Of a DNA stretch of 5,247 nucleotides, positions 1 to 5,247 are shown piece after piece. Made by a program: the position numbers and the translations under genes. The notes below the pieces were generated by a model, which worked only from the letters and a program-made list of their open reading frames with translations, did no database searches and was not told the origin of the DNA. Within the stretch, counting starts at the first letter, position 1. Each line of letters opens with the position of its first letter. The DNA is from Cyclobacteriaceae bacterium (GTDB lineage Bacteria; Bacteroidota; Bacteroidia; Cytophagales; Cyclobacteriaceae), in assembly GCA_019751475.1 (NCBI GenBank), contig JAIENH010000277.1:1-5247 (forward strand). The letters run 5' to 3'.

Positions 1-178
1 GAGCCAACGAGGCGAGGTATAAGATTTCCTTTTCGTCTGATCTAAATGAAAGTCTGCTGTTGCTTCCGTCCGTTATATCACCTCTGATAAAATTCTTTTT
101 GTCGCTCATTAGATAAGCGCCACCTGCAAGGCCCACGGTTGTTATGCCTGCAGTACCAAGAAACTTTCGCCTATTCAT
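1..178 (-). CDS. Twin-arginine signal protein, probably nitroreductase family (partial, 3' end beyond window)
   Basis: Fifty-nine residues are visible, starting at ATG 178-176; the rest lies beyond position 1. Seen: the N-terminus MNRRKFLGTAG has a twin-arginine motif (RRKFLG) followed by a short glycine/alanine-rich hydrophobic stretch (about residues 8-24), the layout of a Tat export signal or Tat-type membrane anchor. The visible part ends EKEILYLASLA, and the next, incomplete codon begins with C. Family knowledge: Tat-exported nitroreductase-like proteins carry a similar segment reading roughly LASLAPSGHNTQPW, part of the flavin-binding region, and a proline codon (CCN) would fit the next position. 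The family call is therefore an inference from about ten residues; the export signal is firmer. The start is supported by the position of the arginine pair. There is no Shine-Dalgarno sequence. The gene begins 11 bp after the stop of the barrel gene, so the two are probably co-transcribed. Another Tat-exported oxidoreductase is the main alternative. Confidence 0.6.
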   Translation of the reverse strand, partial: MNRRKFLGTAGITTVGLAGGAYLMSDKKNFIRGDITDGSNSRLSFRSDEKEILYLASLA

Positions 179-189
179 TTCGCGATTTG

Positions 190-837
190 TTAAAAATTCC
201 AGCCAATCTTGAATGAAACCTCGGCCTGAAAATTCTTGGTTTTGTATTCAGTGCTTCCGACAGAGACTGATTCGTTACTCAATACGGAGTGCACTGCACC
301 CCAAGGCTCGATATAGAAATTTTTATAAACCTTGAAAATGTATCCAACCCCGGCAGTAGCAACAAAATCTTTATAGTTGTAGGTGTTATTGTCTGTTTTT
401 GAGGTTATTCTATTATTCCACATTTCAACACCAGCCCCAACCCACCAACCTCTGAAATTATAATTCTTGAAGTAGTCAAATATTACTGCTGTCGCAGTTG
501 TATGTAGATTTTGGAAATTGTCATTGCCCATTACCTTGTCAGGTAGGTAAAAATCAGCGATAACACCCCGTACTCTGAACTTTTTATAGCCATACCAAAT
601 CTGACCAGAATAACCGAGGTTACCTGTTGTTGCGCTTATAACTGGAGGCAGCAAGTCAATTGCGAAGCCTACAGTTTGTTTGACTTTGAGCGAGTCTACT
701 TTTGCTGAGTTGTTCGATTTTGATTCGCTGTTTGCTGGCTGCGCTGAGATGACTGCCGGAGTTGCCCAAAAAAATGTGGCAATAGCTAAAACTGCGCTTA
801 CGTTCGCTATTTTACCCCAGAAATTGCGGGTTTTCAT
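190..837 (-). CDS. Small outer-membrane beta-barrel-like protein with signal peptide
   Basis: This gene encodes 215 residues that I cannot assign to a named family. Seen: a basic start (MKTRNFWGK), a hydrophobic core to about residue 30, and a plausible signal peptidase I site after ISA (residue 32). A polar Ser/Asn/Lys-rich linker (33-53) follows. The mature part holds about eight alternating, aromatic-rich segments near residues 54-63, 76-84, 87-98, 115-123, 130-140, 156-170, 174-185 and 202-215, and the protein ends in phenylalanine. That pattern fits a small, possibly eight-stranded outer-membrane barrel; strand number and location are inferred. There are no cysteines and no recognisable catalytic motif, so a structural, ligand-binding or transport role is possible but unproven. 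The ATG at 837 is preceded by A-rich sequence (ATCAAATAA) without a Shine-Dalgarno. The gene is visibly more AT-rich than the hyp genes (for example 16 G+C in bases 361-420). It lies 89 bp below hypD and 11 bp above the Tat-protein gene. A soluble periplasmic beta protein is the main alternative. Confidence 0.8.
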   Translation of the reverse strand: MKTRNFWGKIANVSAVLAIATFFWATPAVISAQPANSESKSNNSAKVDSLKVKQTVGFAIDLLPPVISATTGNLGYSGQIWYGYKKFRVRGVIADFYLPDKVMGNDNFQNLHTTATAVIFDYFKNYNFRGWWVGAGVEMWNNRITSKTDNNTYNYKDFVATAGVGYIFKVYKNFYIEPWGAVHSVLSNESVSVGSTEYKTKNFQAEVSFKIGWNF

Positions 838-926
838 TTATTTGATGGCCTTGTAATGCCAACTTAAATTTCACTTTGATAGCTTTCATCGGCTATGAGG
901 GTCCTCACTCATCCGTATGATTTTAA
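838..926 (-). other. hypD-barrel intergenic gap with short inverted repeats
   Basis: This is the only sizeable non-coding stretch. Read on the minus strand after hypD, it holds three short inverted repeats. TGATTAAAATCA (929-918) includes the hypD stop codon. TGAGGACCCTCA (907-896) follows, and ATGAG/CTCAT (912-897) is an alternative pairing with it. ATAGC and GCTAT (896-892 and 883-879) surround an 8-base loop. No T-run follows any of them, so a classical intrinsic terminator is not supported. They could slow polymerase, protect the hypD mRNA end, or be chance. I saw no convincing Bacteroidota-type promoter (TTG near -33 with TAnnTTTG near -7) for the barrel gene. It is therefore unresolved whether that gene has its own promoter or is read through from hypD. 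Confidence 0.4.
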
Positions 927-2048
927 TCAGGTTGAAAAATCAATGTCTTGCTCATGCAATTGTGTCTGGTTCGCATAAGCATAATACGCAGCGCACGCAC
1001 CCTCGCTGCTCACCATCGGTGCACCGAGCGGATGCTCTGGCTTGCACTTCGTACCGAAGTTGGGACATTGAAATGGTTTTTTAAGTCCCTTCATAATCGC
1101 TCCTGAAATACACGTAGAATTTTCCGGCACATCTTTCATCGTCAACCGAAATTTAACGCGCGCATTGTATTGCTTGTACAACTCGTTTACTTCATAACCA
1201 CTGGCTGGAATACTGCCAATGCCTCGCCATGCGCGGTCGCTTAAATCAAATACTTGATGAATGGTTTCTTGCGCCAGCTTATTGCCCTCGCGCTGCACCA
1301 CACGTACGTATTGGTTTTCTACTTTCGCTTCACCACGTTCCAATTGTGTCACCGCCATCAAAATACCTTGCAGCAAATCAACGGGTTCAAAACCTGTCAC
1401 TACAACAGGCACGTGATACTTTTCCGCAATCGGGAAGTACTCATCCAATCCCATAATGGTGCACACGTGTCCTGCCGCTAAGAACGCATCAATCTTGCTT
1501 TCAGGGTCGCTCAAAATAGCCTCCATGGCGGGTGGTACCAACACATGCGAGGCAAGGATGCTGTAATTGCTCACGCCCATCTTCTGTGCATGCACCACGG
1601 ATAGAGCGTTGGCAGGTGCGGTAGTTTCAAAACCCACCGCAAAAAAAACTACTTCCTTGCCGGGATTATCTTGCGCCAACCTCACTGCTTGCAAGGGTGA
1701 ATACACAATGCGCACATCTCCGCTCAGTGCTTTTGCTTCAAGCAAACTTTTGCTTGACCCCGGCACGCGCAGCATATCGCCAAACGAACAAAGGATTACA
1801 TTCTCTCGCAAGGCCAGCTCAATTGCCTCATCAATAATCCCCAACGGGGTAACGCACACGGGGCAGCCGGGGCCATGCACCATCGTGATTTGTTTCGGCA
1901 ACATTTCCAGAATCCCATTTTTCACCAAGCTATGGGTTTGGCCACCGCAAATTTCCATCACCGTCCAAGGCCGCGTAGTTACTGAATGTATTTGCTTCAG
2001 GTACTGTTGCACTAAATCTCCATCGCGATATTCAGATAAATATTTCAT
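927..2048 (-). CDS. hypD: Hydrogenase maturation factor HypD
   Basis: HypD is the iron-sulfur scaffold protein that, with HypC, carries the iron of the [NiFe]-hydrogenase active site while its CN and CO ligands are attached in the cytoplasm. The product is 373 residues, the usual length. Seen: CGGQTH (Cys34), HGPGCPVC (Cys62 and Cys65), GFETTAPA (139-146), and a C-terminal cysteine-rich part with Cys313, Cys328, Cys335 and Cys352. In the family, the first three cysteines serve the iron/thiol chemistry and the last four bind a [4Fe-4S] cluster. The spacing between Cys34, Cys62 and Cys65 equals that of E. coli Cys41, Cys69 and Cys72. No key residue is missing. The ATG at 2048 is 5 bp after the hypC stop, without a Shine-Dalgarno, which suggests translational coupling. 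hypD is the last hyp gene of the run; the hypE that often follows is absent here. Confidence 0.98.
   Translation of the reverse strand: MKYLSEYRDGDLVQQYLKQIHSVTTRPWTVMEICGGQTHSLVKNGILEMLPKQITMVHGPGCPVCVTPLGIIDEAIELALRENVILCSFGDMLRVPGSSKSLLEAKALSGDVRIVYSPLQAVRLAQDNPGKEVVFFAVGFETTAPANALSVVHAQKMGVSNYSILASHVLVPPAMEAILSDPESKIDAFLAAGHVCTIMGLDEYFPIAEKYHVPVVVTGFEPVDLLQGILMAVTQLERGEAKVENQYVRVVQREGNKLAQETIHQVFDLSDRAWRGIGSIPASGYEVNELYKQYNARVKFRLTMKDVPENSTCISGAIMKGLKKPFQCPNFGTKCKPEHPLGAPMVSSEGACAAYYAYANQTQLHEQDIDFST
1731..1757. repeat. Nested inverted repeats inside hypD
   Basis: Three arms based on the same 7-mer lie side by side: TTTGCTT (1732-1738), its reverse complement AAGCAAA (1740-1746), and TTTGCTT again (1749-1755). 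The middle arm can pair with either neighbour. Pairing left gives 7 bp around one base; pairing right gives 8 bp (TCAAGCAA at 1738-1745 with TTGCTTGA at 1750-1757) around a 4-base loop. The hairpins are mutually exclusive. The stretch is fully coding (around residues 98-106 of Hyp[10 protein letters not shown]), so the repeat may simply reflect codon choice. No function is claimed. Confidence 0.5.
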
Positions 2049-2053
2049 CGGTG

Positions 2054-2064
2054 TCAGTTTAGGT
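2054..2064 (-). repeat. Junction repeat ACCTAAACTGA, copy at the hypC end
   Basis: The 11 bases ACCTAAACTGA (minus strand) end exactly with the hypC stop codon and lie 5 bp above the hypD ATG. The same 11 bases stand in the same place at the end of hypF. Both proteins therefore end Leu-Asn. The sequence is not a Shine-Dalgarno. It could be chance, a relic of local duplication, or a coupling/reinitiation signal. Confidence 0.6.
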
Positions 2065-2317
2065 TGTTGGGATGTTTCAATTCATCGAGTTCTCCAATTT
2101 TCTGGATGTACTCAAATGTTTTTCGTGCTTCGTCTTCATCTACCATACTAATGGCGACCCCCACATGCACGAGCACGTAGTCGCCAATCTGCGCCTCTGG
2201 AACCATGGATAGATTCACTTCTTTCACAATTCCTCCAAAGGAGACATTAGCAAAACGAAACGTATCGTCCAGTTGCTTGGTGATGGTCATTACTTTTCCG
2301 GGGATGGCGAGGCACAT
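2054..2317 (-). CDS. hypC: Hydrogenase maturation chaperone HypC
   Basis: HypC is the small chaperone that partners HypD on the Fe(CN)2CO scaffold and then carries the iron group to the hydrogenase large-subunit precursor. The product is 87 residues, normal for the family. Seen: the N-terminus MCLAIPGKV, whose Cys2 is the essential iron/HypD contact after the initiator methionine is removed; the central [15 protein letters not shown]; and GDYVLVHVG, which places His51 at the same position as the conserved His51 of E. coli HypC. The start is fixed by the MCLAIPGK signature at 2317. The frame stays open upstream to an ATG at 2416, but that extension lies inside the hypF 3' end and would bury Cys2. 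hypC starts 5 bp after the hypF stop and ends 5 bp before hypD, with no Shine-Dalgarno at either start. HupF-type paralogues have the same fold, but the neighbourhood points to general HypC. Confidence 0.97.
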   Translation of the reverse strand: MCLAIPGKVMTITKQLDDTFRFANVSFGGIVKEVNLSMVPEAQIGDYVLVHVGVAISMVDEDEARKTFEYIQKIGELDELKHPNNLN

Positions 2318-2322
2318 ATCGT

Positions 2323-2333
2323 TCAGTTTAGGT
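2323..2333 (-). repeat. Junction repeat ACCTAAACTGA, copy at the hypF end
   Basis: The 11 bases ACCTAAACTGA (minus strand) end exactly with the hypF stop codon, 5 bp above the hypC ATG. This matches the copy 269 bp further down at the hypC/hypD junction. Bases on either side differ, so the identity is limited to the 11-mer plus the equal spacing. Confidence 0.6.
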
Positions 2334-4635
2334 GAAGCGCATAGTTTGCGCTTGTTGTTTTTTGTTTGACTTGATTTTGCTGATGCCACCACGCCAGTTG
2401 ACCCACCGAAAGACATTCATCATTGGGCGAAAGCTGTTGATGAAAATATAGTTCATAACGGTCGCCCAACTGTTGTTGGATGAGATGCACCAACAACGCA
2501 TTTTGAAAAACGCCTCCGCTGAAAGCCAGCTGATGGATGTTTTGACGAGAGGCAACCTTAGCAATCCAATTCACCAAACTTTTATGAAAGTGGTACGCAA
2601 TGATTTCCTTCGGTGTACCAAATTTGATTTCCGCAATCAGTTGACTCATCGCTGCTTGCAAACTCAAATCTTTGCCGCCCATCCACCGCGACCTTGGCAA
2701 CTCGTTTTCTTCCGTGGCTTTGCTGGCGAGCGCTTCCAGATACAACGCAGCCTCGCCTTCGTACGAACTTTTATCGCACAAGCCGAGCAGGCACGCCACG
2801 CCATCAAACAAACGACCGATGCTGCTCGTGTGCACCGGGCTATTCTGTCCCAGCAGTTTTTTGTACAGTGCCCATTCGGCCGATGTGAACTTGGGTCGCA
2901 GCAATTCATCAGTACCCCCGATATTTTTGCATAAGGAAAGTGCTGACAATCGCGGCTCTTTTGCCATTTTATCGCCCAGCAAATTTTGAAAGTAATCGAG
3001 GTGCACCACGCGTTCCATGCGGTTGTTCTCATACACAAAAAATTCCCCACCCCACATGTTGCCATCTTCGCCCCAGCCGGTGCCATCCCAAACCACACCC
3101 AACACAGGTTTATCAGTAGCCAGCAAATCGTTTTCTGCCAACACAGCATAAAAATGTGCTTGGTGATGTTGCAGTGCAATAACGGGAACGCTCCATTGCA
3201 GCCCCAGCTTTTTACCCAACGCAGACGAAAAATAATTCGGGTGTCTATCGATGATAATCTGGCGCGGCTTTATTTGCAACAGATGTTGCCAGTGCTGCAA
3301 CGTATGTTCAAAACTCTGTTGCGTTTCAAAATTTTCTAAGTCGCCCAGGTATTGGCTCACATAGGTATTGGTATGATGCAACAGCGCAAAAGCACTTTTC
3401 AAATCGCCACCCATGGCAAGCCAACCTTGCTCTTCATTTTTAAATGGATGCGGCAAAAAGGTAGGCGCCAATCCACGCGACCTGCGCAAGACAATAGGTT
3501 GACCCTCTATCGTAAGCCGAACAACACTGTCATCTTGCGGCACCACAATGTAGCGGTTATTGGTAACAAAATAGTCAGCAATCTTATCTAAGTATTGAAA
3601 CGCTTTTTCATCGTCATAAAAAATGGGCGACCCACTTTCATTGCCACTGGTGGCAACAAGTGGTTGGTTACATGCTTGCGCCACCAATTGCAACAGCGGG
3701 GTATAAGGCAACATCACTCCGATTTCGTTCAAGTTCGGAGCGATGGCGCTCAACGCGATGTTTGCGTTGGGTTTGGTTGTCAACAAAACGATGGGCGCTT
3801 CTGTACTTGTCAACTTTTCTTCTTCAGCGGCAGAGACGAATGCGTCCGAGCGAACGGCATCCAATGAAGGATACAACAACGCGAAGGGTTTCGAGGGCCG
3901 ATGTTTGCGTGCGCGCAGCAGTTGCACCGTCTTTTCACTGCGAGCATTGCAAAGCAACAAATAGCCACCGATACCTTTTAATGCAATCACTTTGCCTTTT
4001 GCTAGGAGTGATGCCGTGCGTTCAATTACTTCTTGTGATTCTTGCGCGATGACTTTGCCATTCGTTTCGCACAACGATAGTGTAATGGCGCAGGCTGGGC
4101 ATGAGTTAGTTTGTGAATGAAATCTACGGTTGGTACTCGTTTCATATTCGTGATAACAGTCTTCGCACATGCCAAAGGGCTTCATAGTGGTCGCTGTGCG
4201 GTCGTATGGTAAATCGGTGATGGTAGAATAACGCGGCCCACAGTTGGTGCAGGTAGTAAACGCGTATTGATACCTTCGGTCTTCGGAAGTGGAAATTTCT
4301 TGTTTGCAATCAGTGCACATGGCCAAGTCAGGCGTAATGAGTAAATCGGGCTCGCCTTGTTTGCTGCTTTCGCGGATGTTAAATGATGGATGGTTTTTGA
4401 CGGGAGATTCAAACGCAGAGTGCCGTGTGATGCGTGCACTTTTAGGGGCATTGCGTACCACCGCTTGCACAAACATTTTCACCCTACGGTCTTCGCCTTC
4501 GATTTCAATATGCACACCATCGGTGCCGTTGCTTACCCATCCCTTTAATCCGAGTTCAGTGGCCAGCCGATGTACATACGGCCGAAAGCCCACGCCTTGT
4601 ACTTGCCCTTCAATATGAACACGGTAAGCTTTCAT
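2323..4635 (-). CDS. hypF: Carbamoyltransferase HypF
   Basis: HypF uses carbamoyl phosphate and ATP to make carbamoyl-adenylate and passes the carbamoyl group to the C-terminal cysteine of HypE, where it becomes the CN ligand of the hydrogenase iron. The product has 770 residues, full length for the family. Domains in order: acylphosphatase-like (about 1-90; [12 protein letters not shown] with Arg18, and Asn36 in WVSNGTDG); four paired-cysteine zinc-finger motifs (Cys107/110, 129/132, 157/160, 179/182); a YrdC-like nucleotide-binding domain (about 200-390, with [11 protein letters not shown] and [10 protein letters not shown]); and a Kae1-like carbamoyltransferase domain (about 400-750). The last keeps the metal-site HHQAH (His490, His494), DGTGWGEDG (Asp517), AFSGGVFQN and NDE (Asp739). 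No catalytic motif is missing. The ATG at 4635 overlaps the hypB stop as ATGA, which implies translational coupling, and the acylphosphatase domain begins right at this start. The partner gene hypE is not in the window. Confidence 0.98.
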   Translation of the reverse strand: MKAYRVHIEGQVQGVGFRPYVHRLATELGLKGWVSNGTDGVHIEIEGEDRRVKMFVQAVVRNAPKSARITRHSAFESPVKNHPSFNIRESSKQGEPDLLITPDLAMCTDCKQEISTSEDRRYQYAFTTCTNCGPRYSTITDLPYDRTATTMKPFGMCEDCYHEYETSTNRRFHSQTNSCPACAITLSLCETNGKVIAQESQEVIERTASLLAKGKVIALKGIGGYLLLCNARSEKTVQLLRARKHRPSKPFALLYPSLDAVRSDAFVSAAEEEKLTSTEAPIVLLTTKPNANIALSAIAPNLNEIGVMLPYTPLLQLVAQACNQPLVATSGNESGSPIFYDDEKAFQYLDKIADYFVTNNRYIVVPQDDSVVRLTIEGQPIVLRRSRGLAPTFLPHPFKNEEQGWLAMGGDLKSAFALLHHTNTYVSQYLGDLENFETQQSFEHTLQHWQHLLQIKPRQIIIDRHPNYFSSALGKKLGLQWSVPVIALQHHQAHFYAVLAENDLLATDKPVLGVVWDGTGWGEDGNMWGGEFFVYENNRMERVVHLDYFQNLLGDKMAKEPRLSALSLCKNIGGTDELLRPKFTSAEWALYKKLLGQNSPVHTSSIGRLFDGVACLLGLCDKSSYEGEAALYLEALASKATEENELPRSRWMGGKDLSLQAAMSQLIAEIKFGTPKEIIAYHFHKSLVNWIAKVASRQNIHQLAFSGGVFQNALLVHLIQQQLGDRYELYFHQQLSPNDECLSVGQLAWWHQQNQVKQKTTSANYALHLN

Positions 4636-5247
4636 GCTTCATGCGTAAAAGCATTTACCGTTTGCATTTGCTGAGAGTCCGTCACCAAGTTGTTGAGCCA
4701 TGCCAACCATCCGTCCATGCCTTGGCCAGTGGTAGCCGAAAGCTCAATGAATTCAATTTTCGGATTTACCTGACGTGCAAACGCCTTGGCGCGCGCCACG
4801 TTGAAATTCACATAAGGCAGCAAATCAATTTTGTTAACGATGCACAACTGGCTCGACTCAAACATGTCAGGATATTTCAGCGGCTTGTCATCGCCTTCGG
4901 TCACGCTGATAATGGCTACGCGCGCTTTTTCGCCTAAGTCAAACATGGCGGGGCAAACCAAGTTTCCTACGTTTTCAATAAAGACAATTGAATGTGGTTG
5001 TGGGTTCAGTTGATGCAACGCCCGATGAATCATTTCTGCATCGAGGTGGCAGCCTTTGCCGGTGTTGATTTGAACCACTTCGCAACCCGTGGCAGCAATG
5101 CGGTCGGCATCATGTGTTGTTTGCTGGTCGCCTTCAATCACGTAACAATGCTGTTGGTGTTTGATGGTCTTCAGCGTGGCTTCAAGCAAAGTGGTTTTAC
5201 CTGAGCCAGGCGAGCTGACGAGGTTCAAGGCGGTGATACCTGCCTCT
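4632..5247 (-). CDS. hypB: Hydrogenase nickel-insertion GTPase HypB (partial, 5' end beyond window)
   Basis: HypB is the SIMIBI-class GTPase that, with HypA, delivers nickel to the hydrogenase large subunit after the iron centre is in place. About 204 residues of the G domain are visible; the N-terminus lies past 5247. The frame stays open to the edge ([10 protein letters not shown]...), so the TTG at 5228 is an internal leucine and not a start. Seen: P-loop SSPGSGKTT (codons near 5213-5187), [22 protein letters not shown] with adjacent Cys and His (Cys codon 5051-5049), ENVGNLVCP (Cys codon 4955-4953), and NKIDLLPYV, the guanine-specificity NKxD motif. The two cysteines are 32 residues apart, matching Cys166 and Cys198 of the E. 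coli metal site. It cannot be seen whether an N-terminal CxxCGC or a His-rich nickel-storage stretch is present. The stop overlaps the hypF start by four bases. UreG is a relative, but the Cys-His/Cys pattern and neighbours make HypB certain. Confidence 0.97.
   Translation of the reverse strand, partial: EAGITALNLVSSPGSGKTTLLEATLKTIKHQQHCYVIEGDQQTTHDADRIAATGCEVVQINTGKGCHLDAEMIHRALHQLNPQPHSIVFIENVGNLVCPAMFDLGEKARVAIISVTEGDDKPLKYPDMFESSQLCIVNKIDLLPYVNFNVARAKAFARQVNPKIEFIELSATTGQGMDGWLAWLNNLVTDSQQMQTVNAFTHEA

Noticed and set aside
879..929. Intrinsic terminator after hypD
   Set aside because: The stems are only about 5 bp and no T-run follows on the minus strand, so the region is recorded only as short inverted repeats.
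1567..2151. Plus-strand open frame of 194 codons opposite hypD and the hypC end
   Set aside because: It lies antisense to strongly conserved hypD/hypC coding sequence, its translation shows no recognisable domain, and it has no start context of its own. It is best explained as a shadow of the codon pattern on the other strand.
2318..2416. A 33-residue N-terminal extension of HypC from an upstream ATG at 2416
   Set aside because: It would overlap the end of hypF and bury the essential Cys2 of the MCLAIPGK start. The family always begins at that methionine.
2328..2564. Minus-strand 78-codon frame within the hypF 3' region
   Set aside because: It is an alternative frame of hypF itself with no homology-like features. 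hypF is intact across it.
2473..2934. Plus-strand open frame of 153 codons opposite the HypF carbamoyltransferase domain
   Set aside because: It is antisense to conserved hypF motifs, the translated protein has no family features, and several similar overlapping frames occur nearby, as expected for shadows.
5226..5228. TTG codon as the start of hypB
   Set aside because: The frame continues upstream to the window edge with typical HypB residues (GITALNLV), and starting there would leave almost nothing before the P-loop. It is an internal leucine codon.

Overview
The window is about 5.2 kb of densely coding bacterial DNA. Every convincing gene lies on the minus strand, so transcription runs from high to low coordinates. 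The likely source is a member of the Bacteroidota. This rests on soft evidence: none of the five visible starts has a usable Shine-Dalgarno sequence, base composition is middling, and the two genes at the low-coordinate end look like the small outer-membrane barrels and twin-arginine proteins common in that phylum. I cannot name a genus.

From 5247 down to 927 lies a tight [NiFe]-hydrogenase maturation cluster in the order hypB (5' end cut by the window edge), hypF, hypC, hypD. hypB and hypF overlap by four bases (ATGA). hypF/hypC and hypC/hypD are each separated by exactly 5 bp. HypF, with HypE, converts carbamoyl phosphate into the cyanide ligand of the active-site iron. HypC and HypD form the scaffold on which the Fe(CN)2CO group is built and from which it is delivered to the hydrogenase large subunit. 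HypB is the GTPase that works with HypA in nickel insertion. All four proteins keep the catalytic and metal-binding residues I can check, so this looks like a working set. hypE is not in the window, and hypA is not visible. Either could lie beyond the 5247 edge or elsewhere, as could the hydrogenase structural genes.

An 88-90 bp non-coding gap with several short inverted repeats (about 838-926) follows hypD. Below it, on the same strand, is a second, more AT-rich pair: a secreted 215-residue protein that looks like a small outer-membrane beta-barrel (190-837), and 11 bp later the start of a twin-arginine signal protein (1-178, cut by the window edge). The latter resembles Tat-exported nitroreductase-family proteins. 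The pair is probably co-transcribed, and nothing in the sequence ties it to hydrogenase maturation.

No RNA gene, mobile element, CRISPR array or origin was seen, and there is no gene-free stretch over 300 bases. The hyp block is ordinary and well conserved. The points worth a second look are an identical 11-bp sequence at two hyp gene junctions, the absence of hypE after hypD, nested inverted repeats inside hypD, and the uncharacterised barrel/Tat-protein pair.
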